A DNA stretch of 18,029 nt, from positions 1-18,029 of the forward strand of contig CATXSD010000049.1 in assembly GCA_958402075.1 (NCBI GenBank). Direction: 5' to 3'. Shown piece after piece: positions 9,001 through 16,192 of the stretch. The DNA is from Mediterranea massiliensis (lineage in GTDB: Bacteria; Bacteroidota; Bacteroidia; Bacteroidales; Bacteroidaceae). A model generated the notes under the pieces. The model had not been told where the DNA came from, made no database searches, and saw only the letters and a program-made list of their open reading frames with translations. Every line of letters starts with the position of its first letter. The first letter of the stretch is position 1. Position numbers and translations under genes: made by a program.

Positions 9001-9240
9001 TTCCACATCTTTATATCCGATGTAAGAAATGGTCAGGACGCCGTCCGAAGGAACGTCCTTCATGTTGAACACACCGTTCAGGTCGGTGATGACACCGTTG
9101 GAAGTACCTTTGACAAGCACGCTGGCACCGATGATGGGCTCGTCCTGTCTGTCTGTGACTTTACCTGTAATACTGAGATGCTGGGCGTACGCGAAGAAAC
9201 AGCTCCAAAGCATCAGAAAGAAAATAAGGCTTTTTTTCAT
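6034..9240 (-). CDS. SusC/RagA-family TonB-dependent outer-membrane transporter
   Basis: From the chosen ATG at 9238-9240 the protein has 1068 residues, normal for the family. It carries a signal peptide ending AYA-Q (residues 19/20), a carboxypeptidase-regulatory-like domain (about 22-95, ITGKVTDRQDEPIIGASVLV), a TonB box DEVVVVGFG from D102, the plug (VNLTGAVASV and RGTGNLG) and a 22-strand barrel ending in a short terminal strand, CGINVTL. It imports oligosaccharides through the outer membrane with energy from TonB-ExbBD. The frame stays open 31 codons further upstream, but that stretch has no signal peptide at its start and contains the predicted promoter, so I reject it. There is no extra N-terminal STN domain, which fits control by the divergent HTCS rather than by a sigma/anti-sigma pair. 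Confidence 0.96.
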   Translation of the reverse strand: MKKSLIFFLMLWSCFFAYAQHLSITGKVTDRQDEPIIGASVLVKGTSNGVITDLNGVFNMKDVPSDGVLTISYIGYKDVEVKINPSQTSYSIKLEEDNQMLDEVVVVGFGTQKKVNLTGAVASVDNKKLESRPVTSVGQALQGVVPGLNVSMPDAGGKLDANPSFNIRGTGNLGTGSSASPLVLIDGVAGDINQLNPQDIDNISVLMDAASAAIYGSRAPFGVILVTTKKGKQGKTSISYSNNLRWSRPTNIPDMLDAYTFAQYFNRAIDNTGSGEAHFFSDITMERIQQYMRGEITTTADPSLSQNGNCFAFNQNSNDNQNWPRNFIDKTAFGQEHNLSLSGGNEKVQYYVSGAFLSQDGQMNYADDNKKRYNASARISAEITKWMRLEFNSRFIREDIGMPTFLKLYGDRFFAETTKLHPNMPLYDNNGHYTRNPKLMQLTSGGRSNTQDDTYFTQGSLILTPVKGLTIHGDLAIRTGSYEHLYNVARVYLYDKNNNPVPEQWLGGDADLAAGKTWAYSEQQRETMITSSAYADYSLNFLEKHNLKVMVGMNSESYRYNNVWAKRSDVMNDSNPDVNTSTGTQSNGAYRGEWSSLGYFGRVNYDFDGRYLFEFNIRRDGSSRFRADQRWATFPSVSVGWNIARESFWEPLSEWVNTLKPRFSYGSLGNQNTNSYYPTYAIQNVTVGSPDAGGRWLLTTDSKSNIAGAPALVSSLLTWERVYSYNYGVDFGAFNNRLSGYFNYFIRDTKDMVGPAQEISPIVGASAPSRNNTSLRTKGWELQLNWQDRVGEFNYNVAFNLSDSRTRVTEYPNASKSLNTYYEGQNLGEIWGYESLGMAKTDEEMAAHLEKVDQNTIPGVNLAASGWKAGDMMYADLDGDGKITNGESTVDNPGDRKVIGNSTPRFRFGLNIGAEWKGFDLSIFFQGVAKRDYLLSGMIFWGVDGNAWSSTGYKEHWDFFRPEGDPLGANTDAYYPRPLWNSNQNRQSQSQFLQNAAYIRLKNLQIGYTLPKTWTSKAGLERVRVFFSGDNLWTGTSINKNFDPEALYQNGMTYPLSRTISCGINVTL

Positions 9241-9286
9241 GTTTTTCCTTAATTTTAAAGTTAAACATTGGTTTATTACTCTGCTG

Positions 9287-9294
9287 CAAATATA
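9287..9294 (-). promoter_or_regulatory. Bacteroides -7 element of the susC promoter
   Basis: The minus strand reads TATATTTG, a full match to the Bacteroides primary-sigma consensus TAnnTTTG. It lies 46 bp before the susC ATG, giving a leader of about 40 nt. No convincing -33 TTTG is seen at the right distance, as expected for a promoter that needs an activator. Three T4 tracts on the plus strand at 9363-9366, 9374-9377 and 9384-9387 are in helical phase upstream and may bend the DNA. Confidence 0.55.
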
Positions 9295-9452
9295 GCCGGC
9301 CTGCCGCTGAAAAGCCCTGCACGAACGTTTCATTCAGCATACACGTTTAATACATCCTTAACTTTTCTTGCACTTTTGCAGCATTTTACAAGGTTTCATA
9401 CGACCTTCGGGCCGCGCAGGCAAGAAAAAGGGAGGCCGGAGGAAGAGGTAAC

Positions 9453-9580
9453 GACACGGTGCTACATGAGCTTCTGACACAGTGCTTCGTCACGGTGCAA
9501 CGAAGTGCTTCCTGAGGGTGTAACGAAGCACTGTGTGAGGAGGTGACACGGTGCTTCGTCAGAAGGTCAGGAAGCACTGC
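9453..9580. repeat. Mosaic of direct and inverted GTGCTTCGTCA repeats
   Basis: The core GTGCTTC or its complement GAAGCAC occurs at 9482, 9505, 9525 (inverted), 9551 and 9571 (inverted), with decayed forms GTGCTAC at 9459 and GTGCAAC at 9495. A 17-bp direct repeat with one mismatch (GACACaGTGCTTCGTCA at 9476-9492 and GACACgGTGCTTCGTCA at 9545-9561) and two perfect inverted repeats (14 bp, 9477-9490 with 9523-9536; 12 bp, 9504-9515 with 9567-9578) interlock, so alternative hairpins are possible. Function unknown. Confidence 0.7.
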
Positions 9581-9712
9581 ATGAAGGAGGAAGGGAAACA
9601 GACGTCAAAGGCCGCCGGAGCCTCCATGAGGTCCCATGTAAAATAATATAACCACAACCCGACAAGAGCGACCCACCCCCGTCCCGGACAGGCTTCACAC
9701 AGGGGGGAGCGA

Positions 9713-9790
9713 ATGTTTCAAACATCGGGGCCTTGGGTTTCAAACATAAGCCTCCTATGTTTGAAACCTACGGGCGTTGGGGTTCAAACC
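9713..9790. repeat. Four GTTTNAAAC near-palindromes at exact 22-bp spacing
   Basis: GTTTCAAAC starts at 9715 and 9737, GTTTGAAAC at 9759, and GGTTCAAAC (one change) at 9781. The start-to-start distance is 22 bp each time and every spacer is 13 bp. Spacers 1 and 3 resemble each other (both end TTGG after a G-rich run). Copies 2 and 3 also make a perfect 13-bp hairpin (9736-9748 with 9756-9768, loop AGCCTCC). The array lies about 190-270 bp upstream of the HTCS start. It could be a row of operator sites on one helix face or a degenerate tandem repeat. Confidence 0.75.
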
Positions 9791-9894
9791 TCCTTTTCCG
9801 ACCACTTCGGGCAAAAGACGGGAGCAAACCTGAATTGTAAGATATTATAACCAAACCGTTCCATCTGAAGTTGTAAACGGCAGCAAAGGCCCCG

Positions 9895-9918
9895 AGAAGT
9901 GCCCAACTTCTTTTTTTT
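9895..9918 (+). terminator. Short hairpin with T8 run upstream of the HTCS gene
   Basis: AGAAGT (9895-9900), loop GCCCA, ACTTCT (9906-9911) runs into an unbroken T-run up to 9918. The stem is only 6 bp with two G-C pairs, so it is a weak candidate intrinsic terminator or leader attenuator on the plus strand, 65 bp before the HTCS ATG. Confidence 0.3.
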
Positions 9919-9982
9919 AGCATTTCATTTCGATAAATAAGAGTTTTTTTATTTCTTTGTATGGCCTAATCATATACAAAAC

Positions 9983-12900
9983 ATGAACCTTAAGTATCTA
10001 TATATACTACTGACCACCTGCCTGTGCCTCTGCGTGCAGCTGCCCTGCCGTGCCTTCTTTGAAAAGGACCTCCACCTGCTGACCATGAAAAACGGTCTGT
10101 CGGACAACACCATCCACGCCATCTGCAAGGACCGCAACGGGTTCATCTGGCTCAGCACGCGCGACGCCCTGAACCGCTACGACGGCAAGCAGGTAAAGGC
10201 TTTCCCCTTCGACAACACCGGTGCCAACCTCTCCGACCTGAAGGAGATATCGGACGGACTCCTGTGCTTTGAAAGCCGGGGCTACCTCCATGCCTTCGAC
10301 TTGCGCGGCGAACGCTTCGTGCCCATACGGACGGAAGACGGGAAAGCCGTCAGAGCCATTGCCACCGCGCCGGTCAACGACTCCATCCTCTGGATGATGG
10401 ACAACCACGAGCTGATGCTGGCCCAAAGGACCAACCGCCCGCAGAACGATACCATCACGCTCCGCATCCTGAAACGCTATAAGCCCGACAAACACGCAGG
10501 CAGCCTGCTGGCCAAGCTGTCACTGGCTCCCGACAAACGGCATCTCTGCATGGCCGATACCTATGGCCATATCATGAAGGCCGACACGGAACGGATGGAC
10601 GGCTTCCAGCCCGTAAACGGCATCGGTTTCGAACGCCCAATCACAATCAACCAGCTTCTGTATGACGAAGACGGCAACATCTGGATGACCACCCTCACCC
10701 ACGGACTCATACGCCACAACACACGGACAGGACGTACCACCCGAATGACGTACCACAACAAGTATACGGCCAACCAGCTGTCGCACACCGATGTGTTCGA
10801 AGTGGTGCGCCTCGAAAGGAACCGGTACCTGGCCGCCACGTGGAACGGCTATACCCTCATCAGCCTGAGCAAGAACAACCCGGACGAAATGACGGGACAG
10901 GTGTTCAACAACACCACCTCCTACGTGTTCCGCGATATCGAGACGCGCATGATTACCGCCTACTACGACCCGCAGGGCATCCTGTGGATAGGGACGGACG
11001 GAGGAGGAGCCATCTGGTCGGACCTGCGGGAACAGTTCTACAACCGCTATTACCAGGACCGACACAACGAAATCTGCTCCATGCTGGGCGACGACGAAGG
11101 CCACCTGTGGCTCACGACCTTCCACCGGGGCATCCTGCGCAGCCGCACTCCCTTCCATACGGACGAGCCGCTGGATTTTGCCGCGGCCGGCACTTCCGAA
11201 GTACAGCAACGGCACACGGTGCTGAGCAGTACCCGGGACCGGGAAGGAAACCTGTGGTTCGGGAACACGGACGGCACCCTGACCCGATATGATGCACGGA
11301 AGAAAAGCTTTCAAGTCGTGAAACTCACCGACGGCCCCACTCCGGTCGAAGGAGCATCGGTATGGAGCCTGCTGGCCGACAGTCTGGGAACCATCTGGGC
11401 AGGGACACAGGCCGGGCTTTACCGGATAGACCCCGTCACAACGCACTCCCGGCAGATACACTTTACAGATCCGGAAGGGAAGACGCTTCCCGCTCCCTAT
11501 ATCCGCGCACTGGCCGAGACAGCCGACCACCACCTGTGGCTGGGCACCACTACGGGGCTCTACCGATACAACCTTCAGGAAGAACGGCTGGAAACAGGGT
11601 ATGAAAAGACGGCCGGCATCTCCAATCCTTCCATCCGCTCCCTCCACGCTGCCGGCAACGGACTGCTGTATGTGGGCTACATGAACAGGCTGGCCGTACT
11701 CTCGCCCGCGGAAAACCGCATCGTGCAAACCTTCGGTACCCAGGACGGGCTGTGCAACGACTTCGTGGGCTGCATCACCGAAGACGAAAAGGGAAACATC
11801 TGGATCGGCTCCAACTCGGGCATCTCGCGTTATGACAGCCGCCAACACCTGTTCTACAACTACTACGTGTCGGGCAGCAACCGTTCGGCCCTCTACTGGA
11901 AGCACACCCTGTTCTGGGGGAACAACAAGAATCTGACTTACTTCAGGCCCGACAAGACAGACCGGTTCGAAGTGCCGAAGAAGGTCCTGATAACCGGCCT
12001 CGAGGTCGACAACCGCCCCGTAGACATCGGCCGGCCGGTCAACGGACAAACCATCCTGCCCTATGGCATCTCCTACCTGTCGGACATCCGGCTGAGCTAC
12101 AAGAACCGCGACTTCTCCCTCAACTTCAGCGACCTCTCCTACTCGGACGAACAGCAGATGTATGCCTACCGCCTGTACCCCTACCAGCAGGAATGGATCT
12201 ATACGCAAGGAGAGGAAAAGGTGTCCTACACCAACCTGAAGCACGGCGACTACATTTTCGAAATCAAGAACATCCACCCCAACAAGACCTCGGACCAGAT
12301 TACCCGCCTGCACATCGCCATCGGCCCGCATTGGAGCAACAGCGCCTGGTTCCGCCTGTGCATCTTCCTCGCCGCGGCCCTGATCCTGTGGTACGTCTGG
12401 AGGCGCATCCGCATAAGGGCCAAACGGCTGGAACACGAAATGCAGCTGGAGCATGAAGTGTTCACTGCCAACGTGGAACGCGACAAGGAAAAGCAACTGC
12501 GCATGGAGCGCGAACGCTTCTTCACCGAAATAGCCCACGAACTGCGCACGCCGCTGACCCTGATTCTGGCTCCGCTCCAGGAATTGCTCCACACCGACGG
12601 CCTGTCGGCCCAGGCCCGGCGCCAGCTGCAGACGGCCTTCGACAACAGCCGGTCGCTGCATGCCCAGATGGACCAACTGCTGTTCTTGCAGAAGATAGAG
12701 GCCAACATGGTCCGGCTCAAAGTGGCGGAGACCGACATCAACCGGCTGGCTTCAGACGTATGCGAACCCTTCAAGGCCATGGCCGAGAAAGGCCATTACC
12801 AGTTCGGCATCCACCTCCTGCCCGAACCGCTCCTGCTGTGGATCGACGCAGAGAAGATGGCCTCCGCCATACGCAACCTGCTGTCAAACGCCTTCAAGTA

Positions 12901-14065
12901 TACCCAGCCGCAGGGCACAGTGGAACTGATTCTGGGAAGGACCGTCATCGACGGGCATCCCTTCTGCAACATCACCGTCAGCGACACGGGTGCAGGCATC
13001 CCGCAGGAAGTGAAGGAGCACCTGTTCGAACCGTTCACTACCGGAGCCAATACTCCCGTACACTCCACCCAGACGGGCATCGGCATGCGCATCGTGAAGA
13101 ACATCGCCGACCTGCACCACGGCTACATCCGGACGGCCGACCATCCCGGACACGGCACCATCATCAGCCTCTACATACCCGAAGGCAACAGCCACTTCGA
13201 CACCGCCGGCGAGAAGGTGACCTTCGTAGGCGTCTCCAGGCCCGCAGCTCCCCACCCCGCCGTGCAACCGCCATCCGAAACGGCCGACGACGCAACCCGC
13301 CACCGCCTGCTCATCGTGGAAGACAACGCCGACATCCGGCAATACATAGCCAACCTGTTCGAGGGAGAATGCACGACCTGCGAAGCGGCCAACGGCGAGG
13401 AAGGCATCAGCCGGGCGGAAGAAATACAGCCCGACCTCATCATCTGCGACGTCATGATGCCCGTCAAGGACGGTCTGGAATGCTGCCGCGAACTGAAGGA
13501 ATCGCCCCGGACGGCTTCCATCCCCATCCTGATGCTCACCGCCAAGTCCGAAGACTCGGACGTCATCCAGGCCTTGGGCATCGGTGCCGACGACTACATG
13601 ATGAAGCCCTTCAACCCCGAAATGCTCAAGACGAGAGTATGGAGCCTGATACGCCAGCGCGAACGGCTGAAGCGGCTGTATGCCGGCACGTTGCGGCTGA
13701 AAACCGAAGAAACGGAAGAGGGGAAGAAGGAAACGGAAGACTACTTCATCCGCCAGGTGATACAGGTAATCGAAGCCAACCTGGCCGACGAGAACTTCAA
13801 CGTCAAGATGCTGGCCGACCAGCTCCACATGAGCCAGCCGACCCTCTACCGCAAAATCAAACAACGGAGCGAACTGGCAGCCATCGACATGATCCGCAGC
13901 GTACGCATGAGCAAGGCCGCCTCGCTGATTCTGGAAAACCGGTACAGCATGCAGGAGATTGCCGAGATGGTGGGTTACAACGACACACGCACCCTGCGGA
14001 AACACTTCGTGGCACAATTCGGCGTGTCGCCCTCCAAGTACAGCGAGCAGAACGCGGAAGAGTGA
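9983..14065 (+). CDS. Hybrid two-component system regulator (HTCS)
   Basis: The 1360-residue protein joins sensor, kinase, receiver and transcription factor. In order: signal peptide (1-24); two seven-bladed beta-propellers built of Reg_prop repeats such as NGLSDNTIHAICKDRNGFIW and GTIWAGTQAGLYR (about 35-690); a Y_Y_Y domain (about 700-785); a membrane helix from W789 to about 808; a HisKA domain with phospho-acceptor H852 in AHELRTPL; an ATPase domain with N-box N965, DTGAGIP from D1001 and a GIGMRIV lid; a receiver with acidic D1114, phospho-acceptor D1156 and K1208; and an AraC-type HTH (about 1258-1358). All key residues are present, so it should be active. HTCS proteins bind a breakdown oligosaccharide in the periplasm and activate the neighbouring polysaccharide locus, here the divergent susCD operon. 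Its stop codon is 6 bp from that of the convergent synthase gene. Confidence 0.96.
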   Translation: MNLKYLYILLTTCLCLCVQLPCRAFFEKDLHLLTMKNGLSDNTIHAICKDRNGFIWLSTRDALNRYDGKQVKAFPFDNTGANLSDLKEISDGLLCFESRGYLHAFDLRGERFVPIRTEDGKAVRAIATAPVNDSILWMMDNHELMLAQRTNRPQNDTITLRILKRYKPDKHAGSLLAKLSLAPDKRHLCMADTYGHIMKADTERMDGFQPVNGIGFERPITINQLLYDEDGNIWMTTLTHGLIRHNTRTGRTTRMTYHNKYTANQLSHTDVFEVVRLERNRYLAATWNGYTLISLSKNNPDEMTGQVFNNTTSYVFRDIETRMITAYYDPQGILWIGTDGGGAIWSDLREQFYNRYYQDRHNEICSMLGDDEGHLWLTTFHRGILRSRTPFHTDEPLDFAAAGTSEVQQRHTVLSSTRDREGNLWFGNTDGTLTRYDARKKSFQVVKLTDGPTPVEGASVWSLLADSLGTIWAGTQAGLYRIDPVTTHSRQIHFTDPEGKTLPAPYIRALAETADHHLWLGTTTGLYRYNLQEERLETGYEKTAGISNPSIRSLHAAGNGLLYVGYMNRLAVLSPAENRIVQTFGTQDGLCNDFVGCITEDEKGNIWIGSNSGISRYDSRQHLFYNYYVSGSNRSALYWKHTLFWGNNKNLTYFRPDKTDRFEVPKKVLITGLEVDNRPVDIGRPVNGQTILPYGISYLSDIRLSYKNRDFSLNFSDLSYSDEQQMYAYRLYPYQQEWIYTQGEEKVSYTNLKHGDYIFEIKNIHPNKTSDQITRLHIAIGPHWSNSAWFRLCIFLAAALILWYVWRRIRIRAKRLEHEMQLEHEVFTANVERDKEKQLRMERERFFTEIAHELRTPLTLILAPLQELLHTDGLSAQARRQLQTAFDNSRSLHAQMDQLLFLQKIEANMVRLKVAETDINRLASDVCEPFKAMAEKGHYQFGIHLLPEPLLLWIDAEKMASAIRNLLSNAFKYTQPQGTVELILGRTVIDGHPFCNITVSDTGAGIPQEVKEHLFEPFTTGANTPVHSTQTGIGMRIVKNIADLHHGYIRTADHPGHGTIISLYIPEGNSHFDTAGEKVTFVGVSRPAAPHPAVQPPSETADDATRHRLLIVEDNADIRQYIANLFEGECTTCEAANGEEGISRAEEIQPDLIICDVMMPVKDGLECCRELKESPRTASIPILMLTAKSEDSDVIQALGIGADDYMMKPFNPEMLKTRVWSLIRQRERLKRLYAGTLRLKTEETEEGKKETEDYFIRQVIQVIEANLADENFNVKMLADQLHMSQPTLYRKIKQRSELAAIDMIRSVRMSKAASLILENRYSMQEIAEMVGYNDTRTLRKHFVAQFGVSPSKYSEQNAEE

Positions 14066-14071
14066 ACGGGG

Positions 14072-15013
14072 TCAGTCCGCCGCTCCGATGTAACGGCTGT
14101 AACGGCCGAAGAAACGACGGAAAGCCCCCCAGCGCATCAGCCCCTGCTCGAACAGCAGGATGCCCAGCAGGGCACAGCAGATGCCCAGCGACACGTCGAT
14201 GAGATAGTGATGGCCGGAATAGACGGCCGTCCACCAGATGCCCACCATGATAAAGGCAAAGACAGCGATGAGCCAGCGGCGGCAACGGCCCATGACGGCG
14301 TAGGCCAAAGCCACGACCATGTAGGCGGCATGCAGGGACGGAACGGCGGCAAAGACATTGGCGTTGCGCCCGTAGATGCCTTCGAAGACCGTAATGCCCA
14401 GCAACTCGTCGAAGCGCCCCAGGCCGGCTACATTGCCCGGCGTGGAGAGATCAGGCTCAAAGCCATAGTTCATGGCATACCAGGGCGGAGCGGCCGGATG
14501 GATGTAATAGCCGGCAAAGCCTATCAGATTGACCAGCAGGAACACCATCGCAAAACGCAGGTAGAGGCTGCGGCGCCCCTTGAAGTAAAGCCAAAGGCCG
14601 AAAGCGATGGGCACCGGCACCCAGCAGAGGTAGAAGATACCGGCCATGAAATCGGCCGCACTGCAATGGTGGAGGGCGAAATATTCGCAGGGTATCAGTG
14701 TCTGTCCGCCTGCCTGGATACCGAACAGCGACTTCTCGGCTTCGTAAAGGCCGCGGATGTCAATGGGGTTGACTTCATAATTGGGCCACACGCGCATCCA
14801 GTCGTAGGACACGCCGAATATGATAAAGGGCAGCAGGGCCACAGCCAGCTTGCGGGTGGTTCTTCCCGCAAAAAACAGCAGCAGAAACAGCCCCACCAGC
14901 AAGAAATGCTCGGGACGGATGCCCACAAACACGCCCGTCAGCACCAGGAACATGGCTGACACTACAAGAACCGGCAGGGACTCACCTGCCGGCGGCAAAA
15001 CGTTCTGTTTCAT
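14072..15013 (-). CDS. AUR1/PAP2-type inositol phosphorylceramide synthase (predicted)
   Basis: This 313-residue membrane protein has about six to eight hydrophobic helices and the AUR1-like phosphotransferase motifs: HPAAPPWY (172-179), PSLHA with H228, and GHHYLID (267-273) with H269 and D273. AUR1-type enzymes move phosphoinositol from phosphatidylinositol to ceramide, giving inositol phosphorylceramide. It is the last gene of the operon, 4 bp after the phosphatidyltransferase gene, matching the position of BT_1522 in the B. thetaiotaomicron cluster BT_1522-BT_1526. A generic PAP2 phosphatase is the alternative, but the operon and the APPW motif favour the synthase. There is no room for its own terminator before the convergent HTCS gene. 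Confidence 0.85.
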   Translation of the reverse strand: MKQNVLPPAGESLPVLVVSAMFLVLTGVFVGIRPEHFLLVGLFLLLFFAGRTTRKLAVALLPFIIFGVSYDWMRVWPNYEVNPIDIRGLYEAEKSLFGIQAGGQTLIPCEYFALHHCSAADFMAGIFYLCWVPVPIAFGLWLYFKGRRSLYLRFAMVFLLVNLIGFAGYYIHPAAPPWYAMNYGFEPDLSTPGNVAGLGRFDELLGITVFEGIYGRNANVFAAVPSLHAAYMVVALAYAVMGRCRRWLIAVFAFIMVGIWWTAVYSGHHYLIDVSLGICCALLGILLFEQGLMRWGAFRRFFGRYSRYIGAAD

Positions 15014-15017
15014 CCGA

Positions 15018-15671
15018 TTATTGCTTCTTCAACAGTTTATGACAATGGTTGATACGGACAAAGGCAGTCCAGTTGGCCAACACGGCTATCACAGCCAACG
15101 GAGCAATCAGGATGTACACGCTGTCGAAAGCCGTACAGTCCTGGAAAACACCGCAGAAGATGGCGCCCAGAGCCGTCAGCACGACACGCTCGGGACGCTG
15201 CATCAGGCCAACCTTGCAATCCAGGTCCAGGCCCTCGGCACGGGCACGCACATAGCTCACCATCAACGAGCCGAGCAGAGCGACAGCCGTGATGATGCTT
15301 CCCCAGAAATATCCCTGAAAGAGCAGGAAATAGAGAATGCCGAAAAGGGTGAAAAGTTCACTGTAGCGGTCGAGCACGGAGTCGTAGAGGGCACCGAAAG
15401 TGGACGACATGCCTCCCACCCGGGCCACACGCCCGTCCATCATGTCGAACAGGCCGGCAAACAGCACAATGCCGCCCGCCCAACCGGCAAGCGTCAGCGC
15501 CAGCTCCTCGCCGGCCAAACCGGCATATACAAACACAATGGCCGCCACGATGTTCAGCACCAGGCCGGTGGTCGTAATGAAGTTCGGGGTAATCCCCACC
15601 CGAATCATGCCCTGCACGACGGGATTGATAATCTTGTAAATCAGTTGTTGTAAGTAGTCTCTGTAAGTCAT
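15018..15671 (-). CDS. CDP-alcohol phosphatidyltransferase; predicted phosphatidylinositol-phosphate synthase
   Basis: The 217-residue integral membrane protein has the complete CDP-alcohol transferase motif DxxDGxxARx8GxxxDxxxD, with D76, D79, G80, A83, R84, G93, D97 and D101 all in place, set among about six hydrophobic helices. Next to a myo-inositol-1-phosphate synthase and a PgpA-like phosphatase, the likely reaction is CDP-diacylglycerol plus inositol-1-phosphate to phosphatidylinositol phosphate (PIP), as shown for the equivalent B. thetaiotaomicron gene. The stop codon of the GtrA-like gene is 2 bp upstream of its ATG and the next gene starts 4 bp downstream, so translation is tightly coupled. 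Phosphatidylglycerophosphate synthase is the family alternative but does not fit the neighbours. Confidence 0.9.
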   Translation of the reverse strand: MTYRDYLQQLIYKIINPVVQGMIRVGITPNFITTTGLVLNIVAAIVFVYAGLAGEELALTLAGWAGGIVLFAGLFDMMDGRVARVGGMSSTFGALYDSVLDRYSELFTLFGILYFLLFQGYFWGSIITAVALLGSLMVSYVRARAEGLDLDCKVGLMQRPERVVLTALGAIFCGVFQDCTAFDSVYILIAPLAVIAVLANWTAFVRINHCHKLLKKQ

Positions 15672-15673
15672 AT

Positions 15674-16192
15674 CTATTCTCTTTTTTTGTTTTTCAACAC
15701 AAATCTCCAGATTTTCCTTATATTATGATTCCGATAAACGAACACACGCTGCATGTGGTAGTTCCAGAACAGAGCCACAACCACCGCAACAATAATTTTT
15801 GCCAGGATGAACACGTTGTCCACATAATAGCCCAGCAGGCTGTTGACCCACGTCATGCCCGTCAGCCACTCGGTCAGGGCAAACGTGCCCCACGTGTTCA
15901 GCAAGATACTCCCTCCCCAAACGACAATGTATTTCAGCGCCACATGCACCTTCTTGCAATCTTCGGAATGGAACACCCACCGGTAATTGATGGCACAGTT
16001 CACCACCCCTCCCAGCACAGAGCCCAGGAACGTGGCATACAGATAAAAGACATCGAACAGCTTGAACAACAGGATGGTCACCAGAAAGTCGACGAAACTG
16101 GCAAACTGGGCGGAGAGCTGGGCCTTGAAAAACACCCACACCACGCGACGCCAGCCGACAAACCAGTCTTTCCCTCTCAATTGGCCAACCAT
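15674..16192 (-). CDS. GtrA-like four-helix membrane protein in the inositol-lipid operon
   Basis: From the ATG at 16190-16192 the product has 172 residues and four hydrophobic helices (for example FASFVDFLVTILLFKLF and IIVAVVVALFWNYHMQRVF) with the GtrA-fold features CAINYRWVFH in the middle and WNYHMQRVFVY near the end. GtrA proteins are thought to move or help flip polyprenyl- or lipid-linked sugars across the inner membrane; the exact role here is unknown. The frame stays open 118 codons further upstream, but that part lies on top of the phosphatase gene and reads as low-complexity, Arg/Gly-rich shadow. The start overlaps the phosphatase stop by 16 bp, implying translational coupling. Confidence 0.85.
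   Translation of the reverse strand: MVGQLRGKDWFVGWRRVVWVFFKAQLSAQFASFVDFLVTILLFKLFDVFYLYATFLGSVLGGVVNCAINYRWVFHSEDCKKVHVALKYIVVWGGSILLNTWGTFALTEWLTGMTWVNSLLGYYVDNVFILAKIIVAVVVALFWNYHMQRVFVYRNHNIRKIWRFVLKNKKRE

Larger units (their letters stand above)
9241..9982. other. 742-bp divergent intergenic control region
   Basis: This gap separates the divergent susC and HTCS genes and has no credible coding frame; a 63-codon open frame at 9386-9577 (-) merely crosses the repeats. From left to right it holds the susC leader and promoter, phased T-tracts, the GTGCTTC repeat mosaic (9453-9580), about 130 bp with no structure I can name, the 22-bp phased GTTTNAAAC array (9713-9790), and an AT-rich leader before the HTCS start. 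No clear TAnnTTTG promoter was found for the HTCS gene; the nearest is a poor match around 9950-9958. The length and repeat density are unusual for a susC-HTCS gap. Confidence 0.7.

Noticed and set aside
9241..9333. 31-codon N-terminal extension of SusC
   Set aside because: It would bury the signal peptide and contains the TATATTTG promoter element.
9386..9577. 63-codon minus-strand open frame in the intergenic region
   Set aside because: It runs through the GTGCTTC repeat mosaic, with Ser/Leu/Cys-rich low-complexity product and no start context.
9713..9790. CRISPR array
   Set aside because: Repeats are 9 bp with 13-bp spacers that resemble each other, and no cas gene is nearby.
10520..12676. 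718-codon minus-strand open frame
   Set aside because: Antisense to the HTCS propeller and kinase regions; the HTCS frame carries all domain motifs, this one none.
14091..14108. Tandem GTAACGGC repeat
   Set aside because: It falls in the last codons of the AUR1-like gene and simply encodes a repeated Arg-Tyr pair.
12760..14202. 480-codon plus-strand open frame
   Set aside because: Shifted frame within the HTCS gene that runs past its end; Arg/His/Pro-rich shadow.
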